Position numbers and translations under genes: made by a program
The notes under the pieces: model-generated
Seen by the model: the letters and a program-made list of their open reading frames with translations, nothing else
Told to the model about the DNA's origin: nothing
The model's database searches: none
In this document: piece by piece, positions 26,385 through 35,491 of the stretch
Layout: each line of letters begins with the position of its first letter
Position numbering within the stretch: the first letter of the stretch is position 1
NCBI RefSeq assembly: GCF_000225825.1
Contig: NZ_AGBX01000001.1
Span: forward strand, 806,001 to 870,000
Length of the DNA stretch: 64,000 nucleotides
Reading direction: 5' to 3'
Origin: Brachybacterium squillarum M-6-3
GTDB taxonomy: Bacteria > Actinomycetota > Actinomycetes > Actinomycetales > Dermabacteraceae

Positions 26385-27053
26385 ATGACGCCCACCGGGT
26401 CCCTCGGCATGCCGCCCCTTCCCGGGGGCGGCGCCGAGGAGAACCGCTGGACGGCGGCCGTTCGTCGCGACCCCTCCCATTCGCAGCGGTACGCGGAGCG
26501 CTGGCGCCGTCTGGAAGCCTCCGGCCAGGACATCCACGGCGAGGCCCGCCTGATCGACGCGATGGCCGCCCGCGGCTCCCGCATCCTCGACGCCGGCTGC
26601 GGCTCCGGCCGGGTGGCGGCCTACCTGGCCCGCGCCGGCCACGACGTGCTGGGTGTGGACCTCGACCCGCACCTCATCGAGACGGCCCGCACCGAACAGC
26701 CCAGCGCCCGCTTCGAGCAGGGCGACCTGGCACGCCTGGACCTGCGCGACGCCGCGGGGGAGCGGCCGGAGTTCGACCTGATCGTCAGCGCCGGCAACGT
26801 GCTGACCTTCCTCGCCACCGCCGAACGGCTGCCCGCGCTGCACGGCCTGGCCGCGCACCTCGCGCCCGAGGGTCGCCTGGTGGTGGGATTCGGCCTGGAC
26901 CGCGGCTACGGCGCCGAGGACTTCCTGGCCGACGCCGCCGCGGCCGGGCTCACCCTGCAGGCGCGCTTCTCCTCCTGGGACCTGCGGCCCGCGGACGACG
27001 GCTTCCTGGTGGCGGTGCTCGGGCACGCAGAAGCCCCGGCAGCCGCTTCGTAG
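26385..27053 (+). CDS. class I SAM-dependent methyltransferase
   Basis: 222 residues starting 2 nt after the CorC-like gene. Motif I ILDAGCGSGRVAAYLA is at about residue 65, the acidic end of strand 2 at GVDLDPH, and FDLIVSAGNVLTF is motif IV-like. Substrate unknown. A hairpin spans its stop codon. Confidence 0.85.
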   Translation: MTPTGSLGMPPLPGGGAEENRWTAAVRRDPSHSQRYAERWRRLEASGQDIHGEARLIDAMAARGSRILDAGCGSGRVAAYLARAGHDVLGVDLDPHLIETARTEQPSARFEQGDLARLDLRDAAGERPEFDLIVSAGNVLTFLATAERLPALHGLAAHLAPEGRLVVGFGLDRGYGAEDFLADAAAAGLTLQARFSSWDLRPADDGFLVAVLGHAEAPAAAS

Positions 27054-27062
27054 CGACTGCCG
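27037..27062. terminator. terminator-like hairpin between convergent genes
   Basis: 11-bp arms (27037-27047, 27052-27062, one mismatch) around TCGT. The left arm and loop contain the end of the methyltransferase gene. Confidence 0.55.
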
Positions 27063-27078
27063 TGGCCCTGGCGGGTGC

Positions 27079-27452
27079 TCAGGCGCGCTGCGAGGGCGGG
27101 ACGTAGAGCTGGTCCTCGGGGACTTCGTAGCCGGTGCGGTTGTCGATGATGCCGATGCCGAGGTCGTCGCGGACGATCTCGAGCTGGGAGCCGACGGGGA
27201 GGTTCCAGATGCCGATGAGGGCGGGTTCGATCATGCAGAGGTCGTTGTATTCGGCGACGCGCCAGTTGTCGGTGTTGTTGAGGTAGTCGCTGTCGTCGAA
27301 CTCGGAGATGATCTGCCAGCCGTTGTCGGCAGGGTTGGTGGATTCGAGGCGGGTCATCCAGCGGACATTGCCGCGACGCTCGAGGACGTTGTGGGTGGCG
27401 AGGCAGGCGCCGGCGTTCGGGATGAACTCGATCGTGGGGTGGGCTCAGTCAT
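27079..27452 (-). pseudogene. Imm33/DUF2185-type immunity protein, frameshifted near its start
   Basis: The body (NVLERRGNVRWMTR, DNGWQIISEFDDSDYLNNTDN) matches the DUF2185/Imm33 pattern (NVL...GxxxWM...DSGWRFxSxxD...YxxDPxN). That reading has no start codon: it begins in frame just after TGA. ATG 27450-27452, which overlaps the ankyrin gene's stop, would connect to it if one more C were present in the C4 run at 27436-27439, giving about 124 residues. An in-frame internal ATG at 27357 would lose the conserved beginning. Immunity proteins of this type neutralise secreted toxins. Confidence 0.65.
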
Positions 27453-28034
27453 GGATGCTGTCCTCGACGGTCGACTGTGGGGTGTTGGGGGTGGGGTGGG
27501 CCTGGTCGTAGGCGCGGGCTCGTTCGGTGAGGGGGGCGAGGCCGTGGGGGAGGCGGTAGAGGAAGTCGCGGACGGTCTTGCCGTACTTGGTTTCCAGGGG
27601 CTGGTCGAGGTCCAGGTCCGGTCGGTCGAAGATCGCGTCGTAGAACGGCGTGGGGTCACTCCCGCGCCAGGGCATGTCCACGAGCAGTTCCCAGGAGGTG
27701 CCGAAGCGGGGTGAGCGCAGGGTCATGTCTGCGCCGAGGTCCAGCAGGCGTTTCAGCAGGGGTGCTTCGGCGGCGAAGTCGCGGTCGGTTCCATGGCCGA
27801 AGGAGGAATGGAGGACGTTGATGTGGTCCCCGCCCCGAGCATCAGGGGGTCGAGGCCTTCGTCGAGCAGGAAGTGGGTGATCGCGATCCGGTCCGGGATC
27901 GAACCGTTCCTCACGGCGCTCCGTATGACGCCACCGCTTGTACGGCGGTTGTCGGAGGCGTAGGCCTCGCGGTCATACGTCTCGAGCATGGTGTCGTAGG
28001 AACGCCGTTCTGCAATGAACCAGGGTGCTGTCAT
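27445..28034 (-). pseudogene. ankyrin-repeat protein of the immunity array, frameshifted
   Basis: ATG 28034 has GGAGGTGG upstream. The N-terminal part (to about 27830) reads RNGSIPDRIAITHFLLDEGLDPLML. The C-terminal part in the next frame reads DHINVLHSSFGHG, then LLKRLLDLGADM and a KTVRDFL segment. Both halves have ankyrin-repeat patterning. One missing G in the G4 run near 27829 restores a 196-residue protein. Such ankyrin proteins are common among immunity genes of polymorphic toxin loci. Either the gene is decaying or the base is a sequencing error. Confidence 0.65.
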
Positions 28035-28138
28035 CGGCCACCTCCGAGGGTGAGCCTAAAGTGCTAAAGGTCGTCGTGAGTCGACTTCAGTCCGCGTTGT
28101 CGTGCAACGATGTTCGGCGACTGGACCAGTGGAAACTC

Positions 28139-28843
28139 TCATCCGTGCGGGATCTTGGTGATGTTGTTGGTGGTGTAGAAGTCGGTGAGGATGGTGCCGA
28201 TGCTGCGTTCGGTGAGGACGGGGCTTATGGAGAGGAGTGTCCCTCCGATTGAGAGTGGGGTGGCTTGGAGGTAGCCGTCGCCTGGGAGGGTGAGGGTGTC
28301 GGTGTCCTGGGGGAGCCAGACGAGGTAGCCGATGGGGGGCTGCCAGCCCAGGGTGGGGGTGGAGTGGAGCGCGAGTTCGGTGCTGGTGACGGAGGCGACC
28401 TGGGGTTCGAAGGTGGCGACGAGGATCTGGATCATGAGGAAGGCGTCGTCGAGGGTGACCTGCTTCGAGGGGTCGCCGTTGGCGATGCGGACCGTGACGT
28501 AGTTCAGGGGCACGGTGGTGCCGATCACGGGGGCGTGGGTGAAGATCGCGGTGATGTCGTGGTCGCCGTGGGTGGCGGTGAGGGTCATGTTCAGGCCGCG
28601 TTCGCCGGCGTCCATGTCGAGGACGTCGCGGGCCATGCGCATGACGGTGTTCATCTTGGTCTGGAGGTCGCCCTCCCATTTTCCGGCCAGGGGTGCTTCC
28701 CAGTCGGTGACGCCGAGGTGGCGGGTCATCTGGGCGGTGAAGTCGTCGATGCGTTGGGCGACGGATCCTGGGTGCTCGTCGGTGCGGGCGATCGCTGCGC
28801 GCAGGGTGATGTCGTGGGAGATGTGTTCGGTGTTCTCAGGCAT
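28139..28843 (-). CDS. Imm52-like immunity protein
   Basis: 234 residues from ATG 28843. The layout parallels the N-terminal 238 residues of the next gene upstream: a helix with spaced Arg/Trp (SVAQRIDDFTAQMTRHLGVTDW), beta-rich middle, a W-L-Q-D segment and a final helix. Imm52 is the family typically found beside Tox-REase-5 toxins. Assignment rests on this layout and context, not on a search. It overlaps the upstream gene by 8 nt, so it is co-translated. Confidence 0.55.
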   Translation of the reverse strand: MPENTEHISHDITLRAAIARTDEHPGSVAQRIDDFTAQMTRHLGVTDWEAPLAGKWEGDLQTKMNTVMRMARDVLDMDAGERGLNMTLTATHGDHDITAIFTHAPVIGTTVPLNYVTVRIANGDPSKQVTLDDAFLMIQILVATFEPQVASVTSTELALHSTPTLGWQPPIGYLVWLPQDTDTLTLPGDGYLQATPLSIGGTLLSISPVLTERSIGTILTDFYTTNNITKIPHG

Positions 28844-30053
28844 CGACGGCTCCGATCGCGGGGGTGTGGATCACGTTGATCGCGGTGAGGGCGTTGACGG
28901 CCAGCAGGTTCCGCACTGCTGTTGCGCCGGGGGAGGTGTCGCAGTGCCATTCGAGGCGGGCGCCGTGGGGGAGGGCGTCGATCTGCCAGGAGGCGATGCT
29001 GAGGAGGTCTGCGGCGGTGAGGGCGGAGAGGTCGCTCATGGGGTCGGTGGCGAGGTGGTCGACGTGGAAGATCGAGGTGAGCATGACTTCGGTCTTCTCC
29101 CCGTCGGGGCCGCGCAGGGTGCGTCCTTCGTAGGTGACGAGATGACCGTCGAGGTCATCGAAGGGCACGACGTAGGTGGGGACTTTGCCGTCCTCCGTGG
29201 GCAGCCAGCCGGTGATCTGCCGGCGGTAGTCCTCTGCGGTGACGGGGTTCGCCTTTTCGGTAGTGGGTGCGCCTGCGACGGGAACGCTGTCGGGGATCGG
29301 GCCGGGATCATCTTCCGGGGGGAGCTGAATCTCCATCGGCTGGACCAAAGCTTTGTCGATCTCCGAGAGTCCGTTGGCGGTCAAGAATTCATCCCACACG
29401 GCCACCACTTGCTTGCTGGACCAGTCAGGAGGGAGCGTGAACAGTGTCCCGTTACCCAAACGCTCGGTCGAGATTCCCTCGGGGACAGACTTTATTGTGC
29501 CGACGAGATCGTTGAGCCAGACCTCGTAGCCGGGATCGATCGACCAGTCCCCCCCCTTCCATCCTCGAAATACGTGTCGAGTTGTCATGCGTACTTGAAT
29601 CGGATCAAAGGCGATCGCAAAACTTCGCACGGCAGCTCTGCAGAGCGCAGCGATCCGATCCCCAGACCCCCGACGGCTACCCATTGAAAATCGATGTTCC
29701 GGCACGCTTCGCCCCACAACGGAAGATCCGCCGGCGAATCGAAACTCTACCGATGCGGCATCCGTATCGCAGTCCAGACTGAGAGTCTCGTACCCCAAGC
29801 TGGGTGATGGACTGCCGTCCTCCGCGAGAAAAGGATGCTTGGCAAAGAGTGAAGTCAGGCCAGCTTCGGTGCCGTCCCACCTCCATTCATTGATGCGCCA
29901 GGCTACGGACGGCTCGCTCTTCTCCATAGAAGTCATGAACGCGACCACCCTGGAGGACATCCATTCGGGGCTCTCGCCTTCGCGGCTCCAGGAGCCATGA
30001 AGCAGGATCTGATCGGCTTCGCAGTCTGCAAATGTTGTCACGCGGCAATCCAA
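28836..30053 (-). CDS. Imm52-like domain fused to a catalytically dead Tox-REase-5-like domain
   Basis: 405 residues from TTG 30053, which immediately follows the toxin-fragment stop. Residues 18-238 look like Imm52 (GSWSREGESPEWMSSRVVAF start, W-rich core). A Pro-rich linker (240-270) leads to 274-398, which align over their full length with the toxin domain upstream (EDYRRQITGW, GRTLRGPDGE, ARLEWH, GATAVRN). The catalytic ExK of the toxin is replaced by T326-S-I328, and the preceding Asp is Glu309. Codon use is less GC-biased around 29340-30050 than in neighbours, suggesting transfer. It may be an immunity gene whose stop was lost into a displaced toxin tip. Confidence 0.6.
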   Translation of the reverse strand: MDCRVTTFADCEADQILLHGSWSREGESPEWMSSRVVAFMTSMEKSEPSVAWRINEWRWDGTEAGLTSLFAKHPFLAEDGSPSPSLGYETLSLDCDTDAASVEFRFAGGSSVVGRSVPEHRFSMGSRRGSGDRIAALCRAAVRSFAIAFDPIQVRMTTRHVFRGWKGGDWSIDPGYEVWLNDLVGTIKSVPEGISTERLGNGTLFTLPPDWSSKQVVAVWDEFLTANGLSEIDKALVQPMEIQLPPEDDPGPIPDSVPVAGAPTTEKANPVTAEDYRRQITGWLPTEDGKVPTYVVPFDDLDGHLVTYEGRTLRGPDGEKTEVMLTSIFHVDHLATDPMSDLSALTAADLLSIASWQIDALPHGARLEWHCDTSPGATAVRNLLAVNALTAINVIHTPAIGAVDA

Positions 30054-30792
30054 TCAGGGTTCGGGTGTGAAAACGACATCGATTTTGCGCAAGCCTTCCG
30101 ATTCGAGCACATTTCGGATGGCGGTCGCACCTTTCTGGGAGGAAACGTGCCACTCCAATTTGGCGCCATCAGGGAGGGCTTTGGTTTGGCTGGAGGCTTG
30201 CTTATGGATGCTCTTCATCATGTCGCTGGCCATGGCGGAGCCAGGGGCGTCCTGAAGGATTTCGTATCCGCGTTTCGCCTCCAGGAAGACTTCCTGGTCC
30301 CCCCTCATGGTACGTCCGTCGAACGCGACCTTGTTGCCGTCGAGATCGTGGACGACGTACTCGGGTATCCGTCCATCCTCGGTCCGGTTCCATCCGCTGA
30401 TCTGCTCTTGGTATCTGCGCCAGGGCTTGTCGTCATTGCCCCGGTCCTGGTGCTCGATGCCGTCGCCGGAGTCGGGGTCCCGGTACTCATCCGGGGTATG
30501 GGGGTCGCCGTCGCCCGGGCGCTGCGCATCGCCGGATTCGTAGACGTTGCCGGCGTCAGCATCGAACTCGACGGGGTCCACGAGGGGCTTGCCACCGGGG
30601 CCCCATCCCTCGCCCTTGTTGACAGCAACCCAGCTCTTGCTCTCCGCATCGAACTTCATGTCGTAGTGCGGCTCGGGGATCTCCTTGCCGTTTACGGTGA
30701 TCGTGCCCGGGCCCTCGTTCAGTGGCGCGCCGGTGCGGAAGTCTCGCGGCGCGGACTCGCCCTCGGGGATGGCGGCCTCGCGGAGGGTCCGT
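30054..30792 (-). pseudogene. Tox-REase-5 polymorphic toxin C-terminal fragment, delivery part missing
   Basis: The frame is open from just after a TAA (30793-30795) to TGA 30054. The nearest ATG (30659, 201 residues) has no ribosome binding site. Counting from it, an Asp/Gly-rich linker (30-80) precedes the toxin domain: YQEQISGW (83-90), VAFDG with Asp114, FLEAKRGY with Glu127 and Lys129 (PD-ExK nuclease core), LEWHVSSQKGATAIR. These match Tox-REase-5, a nuclease tip of secreted polymorphic toxins. The N-terminal secretion domains are absent and unrelated sequence lies at 30811. This looks like an orphan cassette from recombination; if translated it could still be active. Confidence 0.65.
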
Positions 30793-30810
30793 CGTTAGCT
30801 GCCTGCCTGG

Positions 30811-30927
30811 ATGGAGCTCGAACGGCGGCAGGACATCGCGGCAGGCGACCTGACCGACGTCGACGGGATTCCCGCGACCACCGTCTGGCACGCGCTGCTC
30901 GTCGTCGGGCGTGCGGGGTCGTGGTGA
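30811..30927 (+). pseudogene. fragment resembling the middle of an AbiEi/DUF559-type protein
   Basis: 38 codons with no flanking frame. DLTDVDGIPATTVWHALL resembles the VDGxPVTTxxRTLLDL segment of AbiEi-type antitoxins and DUF559 proteins. It marks the break point next to the truncated toxin. Confidence 0.4.
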
Positions 30928-31110
30928 GTTGGTATCTCGACGGCAGCGACACACGAACGTGTCGGCTCAGATGACCGAACAGTAACAATCATCCGCGCGA
31001 TCCTGACCGTTCCCACGATTCAGCCGGTCCACTCACGCACCACCACGCCTGTTGTGCGTGAGGTGCCTCACGCCGTACGGTGACCTCCCTGGTCACGACA
31101 GCGCCGTCGC

Positions 31111-31116
31111 TAACCT
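31111..31116 (+). promoter_or_regulatory. possible -10 box for the PEP synthase regulator gene
   Basis: The 245 nt from 30928 to 31172 carry no gene. TAACCT here would give a 5' leader of about 50 nt before ATG 31173; no clear -35 was found. A hairpin with 8-bp CTCACGCA/TGCGTGAG arms lies just upstream, near 31032-31060. Confidence 0.35.
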
Positions 31117-31172
31117 GTGCCGCATCACGTGGCGGGCCCCGAGAGCCCGCCCCGCACCGAGGGAGGTGGACG

Positions 31173-32102
31173 ATGGGCGAGTCCCTGCCGCTGCCTCCGC
31201 CGCGCCCGCGTCGCTCCGGGAACGCCGGCCCCCTGAACACCCCCCTGAAGGCCGCGCCCGGCCGCACCGCGCCGGCTCCCGAGCGGCGCCCCGTCGTGCC
31301 CGTCTACTTCGTCTCCGACTCCACCGGCATCAGCGCCGAGACGATGGGCAACGCCCTGCTGCTGCAGTTCCCCTCGATCCCCTTCGAGCGGCACCTCAAG
31401 CCCTTCCTGCGCACCCCCGACGACGCCGCCCGGGTGCGGGAGGAGATCGACGCCGCCGTCGAGGTGGGGCCGATGCCCATCGTCTTCCTCACCGCCGTGG
31501 ACGACGCCGTGCGGGAGGAGCTGCTGGCCACGAACGCCTGCGTCGTCGACTTCGTGACCGACCACCTGGCGCGGCTGGAGTCCCGGCTCGGCCAGTCCGG
31601 CGACCACACCCCTGCCCGGCTGCACGGCGTCGGCGACGTGCAGCGCTACAACACGCGGATGCAGGCCGTGGAGTTCGCGATCGAGCACGACGACGGCCAG
31701 TCCGTGCGCGCCCTGGAACGCGCCGACGTCATCCTCATCGCGCCGTCACGCTGCGGGAAGACCCCCACCAGCATGTACCTCGCCCTCACCCACGGCATCT
31801 TCGCCGCGAACTACCCGCTGGTCGACGAGGACTTCCGCTCCACCGCCCTGCCCGGAGCGATCCGCCACCTCGCCGACCGCTGCGTCGGCCTCTACACCAC
31901 CCCCGAGCGGCTCTCCGAGATCCGCGGCGAGCGCCTCGCCGCCTCCCGCTACGCCTCCCACGAGCAGACCCAGTGGGAGCTCGACGCCGCCCTCGGCCTC
32001 TACCGCCGCCACCGCATCCCCGCGCTGGACTCCTCCGCCACCTCCGTCGAGGAGATGTCCACGCACATCCTCCAGTACCTCAACGCCCGCCACGGCGACT
32101 GA
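31173..32102 (+). CDS. PEP synthase regulatory protein (kinase/pyrophosphorylase, DUF299)
   Basis: 309 residues from ATG 31173 (GGGAGGTGG box). YFVSDSTGISAETMG opens the domain; the P-loop-like APSRCGKTPTSMYLA lies near residue 190. The family inactivates PEP synthase or PPDK by ADP-dependent threonine phosphorylation next to the catalytic His and reverses it with phosphate. The target ppsA is the next gene, which fixes the role. The first 40 residues are a Pro-rich extension. Confidence 0.92.
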   Translation: MGESLPLPPPRPRRSGNAGPLNTPLKAAPGRTAPAPERRPVVPVYFVSDSTGISAETMGNALLLQFPSIPFERHLKPFLRTPDDAARVREEIDAAVEVGPMPIVFLTAVDDAVREELLATNACVVDFVTDHLARLESRLGQSGDHTPARLHGVGDVQRYNTRMQAVEFAIEHDDGQSVRALERADVILIAPSRCGKTPTSMYLALTHGIFAANYPLVDEDFRSTALPGAIRHLADRCVGLYTTPERLSEIRGERLAASRYASHEQTQWELDAALGLYRRHRIPALDSSATSVEEMSTHILQYLNARHGD

Positions 32103-32189
32103 CCCCCAGCTTCCTGGCCGTCCACCCGTCCGCACCGATCTCCCACCTGTTCTCCCGCACCACGGCATCGTCGCCGGAAGGAGTCCCCC

Positions 32190-34568
32190 ATGACCCAGAG
32201 CATCCGCTGGCTCTCCGAGCTCGGAATGGCAGACCTCGAGGAGGTGGGCGGCAAGAACGCCTCCCTCGGCGAGATGGTCTCGAACCTCTCCGCCCTCGGG
32301 GTGCGCGTGCCCGACGGCTTCGCCACCACCGCCGAGGCCTACCGCACCTTCCTCTCCGGCACCGGCCTCGCCGACCGCATCGATGAGCAGCTCCGCGGCC
32401 TCGACGTCGAGGACACCAAGGCCCTCGCCGCCGCCGGCACCCGCATCCGCGGCCTGGTCCTGGAACAGCCCTTCCCCGCCGAGCTCGACGCCGGCATCCG
32501 GGAGGCCTACGAGACCCTCGCCGCCGGCAGCGGCGCCGAGGCCTCCTTCGCGGTGCGCTCCTCCGCCACCGCCGAGGACCTGCCCGACGCCTCCTTCGCC
32601 GGACAGCAGGAGACCTTCCTGAACGTGCGCGGCATCGACGCGGTCCTCGAGGCCGTGCACGAGGTCTTCGCCTCCCTCTACAACGACCGCGCCATCGCCT
32701 ACCGCGTCCACCACGGCTTCGACCACGCCGCCGTGGCCCTCAGCGCCGGCGTGCAGAAGATGGTCCGCTCCGACATCGGCGCCAGCGGCGTCCTGTTCAC
32801 CGTCGACACCGAGTCCGGCTTCGACCGGGCCGTGCTCATCACCTCCGCCTACGGCCTCGGCGAGGGCGTCGTCCAGGGCGCCGTGAACCCCGACGAGTTC
32901 GTCGTCTCCAAGCCGGCGCTGAACGACGGGCGACCCGCCGTGCTCTCCCGCCACGTCGGCGAGAAGGCCACCCAGATGACCTACACCGACGATCCCGCCG
33001 TCGGCCGGACCGTCGAGTTCGTCGACGTCGAGCCCGAGCGCCGTCGCCGGTTCTCCCTGGCCGACGCGCAGGTGGAGGCCCTGGCCCGGCAGGCCCTGCT
33101 CATCGAGCAGCACTACGGGCGGCCGATGGACGTCGAATGGGGCCTCGACGGCGCCGACGGGGAGCTGTACACCCTGCAGGCCCGCCCCGAGACGGTGCAG
33201 TCCCGCGCCGGTTCCGTGGTGGAGAAGTACCAGCTCAGCGAGAGCGGCGAGGTCCGCATCGAGGGCCGCGCCATCGGTGCCCGCATCGGCGCCGGGCCCG
33301 TCCGGGTGCTGTCCTCCCTCGACCAGATGCACGACTTCCAGCCCGGCCAGGTGCTGGTGGCCGACATGACCGACCCCGACTGGGAGCCGATCATGAAGCG
33401 TGCCAGCGCCATCGTCACCAACCGCGGCGGACGCACCTGCCACGCCGCGATCATCGCCCGCGAGCTGGGCATCCCCGCCGTCGTCGGCACCGGGGAGGCC
33501 ACCCGGGTGCTGGCCGACGGGGAGGAGGTCACCGTCTCCGCCGCCGAGGGCGACACCGGTTTCGTCTACGCCGGGACCCTCGAGTTCCAGCGCACCACCT
33601 CCGAGGTGGACGCGATGCCCGAGATCCCCACCCGGATCATGATGAACGTCGGCAACCCCGAGCAGGCCTTCGCCTTCTCCCGCCTGCCGCACCACGGCGT
33701 CGGCCTGGCCCGGCTCGAGTTCATCATCAACCGGCAGATCGGCATCCACCCCCGCGCCCTGCTGGAGCTGGACACCCTGGAGGGCAGCCACCCCGAGCTC
33801 GCCGCCGAGGTGCGCGACCGCATCGCCGCCTACGACTCCCCGCGCGAGTACTTCGTGGGCCGCGTCGCCGAGGGCATCGCCACCATCACCGCGGCCTTCG
33901 CGCCCGAGCCGGTGATCGTGCGGCTGTCGGACTTCAAGTCCAACGAGTACGCGAACCTGCTGGGCGGGGAGGTGTACGAGCCGGAGGAGGAGAACCCGAT
34001 GCTGGGCTACCGCGGCGCCTCCCGCTACCTCTCCGAGGACTTCGCGGCCTGCTTCCAGATGGAGTGCGAGGCCCTGCGGTACGTCCGCGAGGACATGGGC
34101 CTGACGAACCTCAAGGTCATGATCCCCTTCGTGCGCACCCCCGCCGAGGCGCAGGGCGTGGTGGAGCTGCTGGCCTCCCACGGCCTGGTGCGCGGCGAGA
34201 ACGGTCTGCAGGTGGTGATGATGTGCGAGATCCCCGCCAACGCCCTGCGCGCCGAGGACTTCCTGGAGCACGTCGACGGCTTCTCCATCGGCTCCAACGA
34301 CCTCACCCAGCTCACCCTGGGCCTGGACCGCGACTCCGCCCTGGTGGCCGACCGCTTCGACGAGCGCGACCCGGCCGTGCTGGGCCTCATCGCCCGCGCC
34401 ATCGACGCCTGCCGCGAGGCCGGGAAGTACGTGGGCATCTGCGGGCAGGGCCCCAGCGACCACCCCGAGCTGGCCGAATGGCTGGTCGACCAGGGCATCG
34501 CCTCGATGTCCCTGAACCCGGACACCGTGGTCGACACCTGGCTGCGCATCGCCGGCGCGGAGGGCTGA
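32190..34568 (+). CDS. ppsA: phosphoenolpyruvate synthase
   Basis: 792 residues, normal length. The ATP-grasp N-terminal domain ([33 protein letters not shown]), the phosphohistidine domain ([15 protein letters not shown] near residue 415) and the PEP-binding TIM-barrel with C-terminal CGQGPSDHP are all present. It converts pyruvate, ATP and water to PEP, AMP and phosphate in gluconeogenesis. GGAAGGAG precedes ATG 32190. Paired with its own regulator upstream. Confidence 0.95.
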   Translation: MTQSIRWLSELGMADLEEVGGKNASLGEMVSNLSALGVRVPDGFATTAEAYRTFLSGTGLADRIDEQLRGLDVEDTKALAAAGTRIRGLVLEQPFPAELDAGIREAYETLAAGSGAEASFAVRSSATAEDLPDASFAGQQETFLNVRGIDAVLEAVHEVFASLYNDRAIAYRVHHGFDHAAVALSAGVQKMVRSDIGASGVLFTVDTESGFDRAVLITSAYGLGEGVVQGAVNPDEFVVSKPALNDGRPAVLSRHVGEKATQMTYTDDPAVGRTVEFVDVEPERRRRFSLADAQVEALARQALLIEQHYGRPMDVEWGLDGADGELYTLQARPETVQSRAGSVVEKYQLSESGEVRIEGRAIGARIGAGPVRVLSSLDQMHDFQPGQVLVADMTDPDWEPIMKRASAIVTNRGGRTCHAAIIARELGIPAVVGTGEATRVLADGEEVTVSAAEGDTGFVYAGTLEFQRTTSEVDAMPEIPTRIMMNVGNPEQAFAFSRLPHHGVGLARLEFIINRQIGIHPRALLELDTLEGSHPELAAEVRDRIAAYDSPREYFVGRVAEGIATITAAFAPEPVIVRLSDFKSNEYANLLGGEVYEPEEENPMLGYRGASRYLSEDFAACFQMECEALRYVREDMGLTNLKVMIPFVRTPAEAQGVVELLASHGLVRGENGLQVVMMCEIPANALRAEDFLEHVDGFSIGSNDLTQLTLGLDRDSALVADRFDERDPAVLGLIARAIDACREAGKYVGICGQGPSDHPELAEWLVDQGIASMSLNPDTVVDTWLRIAGAEG

Positions 34569-34579
34569 GCGGGCGGGGC

Positions 34580-34612
34580 GTGGGGGCGGGGCCGGGTTGG
34601 TTCCGCCCCCGC
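34580..34612 (+). terminator. terminator-like hairpin after ppsA
   Basis: 10-bp GC-rich stem (34580-34589 with 34603-34612, one G-U pair) with a 13-nt loop, starting 12 nt after the ppsA stop. Confidence 0.5.
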
Positions 34613-34648
34613 CTCGTCCCGACGCCTCGGCTCCCCCGGGCGGGTACA

Positions 34649-34702
34649 CGAGCTTTTGTGCGCTGACGAGCCATCTGTGGTTCGTGAGCGCACAAAAGCT
34701 CG
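34649..34702. repeat. 54-nt intergenic hairpin
   Basis: Arms 34649-34664 and 34687-34702 pair perfectly over 16 bp. After one mismatch the stem continues 7 bp (34666-34672 with 34679-34685, one G-U pair) to a 6-nt loop. The rest of the 333-nt gap (34569-34901) holds nothing else recognisable. The arm contains an A/T-rich CTTTTGTG unusual for this genome. Confidence 0.85.
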
Positions 34703-34901
34703 GGCAGAAGACGGCCCCGGACGACCCGACCACCCAAGGCGCGGGCTCGGCCCGGCTGGCGCGGTGTGTCCGGGAGCCACCCGGCAGTGCGCGACCTTTT
34801 CCCCGCCTCACTTCCATGGGTGGAAGTGAGCCGAGCAAATTTGCGCGGGAACGTGTCCGCGCGTACCCCGGACGGGCTGGCTCGGGTGGGGGCGGGGCGA
34901 G

Positions 34902-35258
34902 TCAGTCGTCGGAGTGGGAGCCGTCGTGGCTCTCGGCGCCCGGCACGCTGGTCACGGTGGTGAGGAGGAAGGCCGAGTCGTCCTTGGCCTCGACCCCGTG
35001 GCGGCGATGCGTGAGGGCCTCGATCTGCCCGGTCGAGACCTCCACGGGGTCCTCCCCGGTGATCCGCACCCGGCCGCGCAGCACGTAGATCGAGGCGGCG
35101 GGCGGGGCATTGTGCTCGCCGAGCTTCGCCCCCTGCTTCAGCGCGATCACTGTCTGGCGCAGCGGCCCGTCGTGCAGCAGCAGCTCGGCGTGGCGGCCGT
35201 GCGGGTCCTTGCGCGCCTGGTCGATGGCGAGGTTGACGGCGTCGGACAGGGCAACCAT
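34902..35258 (-). CDS. small cupin-domain protein
   Basis: 118 residues from ATG 35258 (GGGAGGT upstream). A single cupin barrel is suggested by LLLHDGPLRQTVIALKQGAKLGEHNAP (motif 1-like) and YVLRGRVRITGE, with a second motif around EALTHRRHGVEA. Only some metal-binding His are present. It resembles cupins annotated as LuxR-regulated or stress proteins. Function unknown. Confidence 0.75.
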   Translation of the reverse strand: MVALSDAVNLAIDQARKDPHGRHAELLLHDGPLRQTVIALKQGAKLGEHNAPPAASIYVLRGRVRITGEDPVEVSTGQIEALTHRRHGVEAKDDSAFLLTTVTSVPGAESHDGSHSDD

Positions 35259-35491
35259 GGGGACCTCCCGGGAACGGCGGTTTTCGCCCCACCAGTATCC
35301 GCCCGCGGTCCGGCCGGGGGAGCGGATTCGGCGAAGACCCGGGGAGGGGACACGGCACGGACGGGGCGACATCGAACCACCGGGACCTCGACGGCAGCGG
35401 ACCGAGGACCCGTGCGAGCTTCTCTGCGGTGCGGACGGGAGACCCGCGTGGGGCGCTCCGCGCTGCGGTGCGTGTGCCTCGAGTCCGCCGG

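Noticed and set aside
28265-29687. Plus-strand open frames opposite the immunity genes
   Set aside because: Gly/Val/Asp-rich mirrors of the minus-strand genes, which have ribosome binding sites, overlaps and recognisable domains.
31746-34838. Very long minus-strand open frame opposite ppsA
   Set aside because: Val/Gly/Asp repeats without structure; ppsA and its regulator occupy the plus strand.
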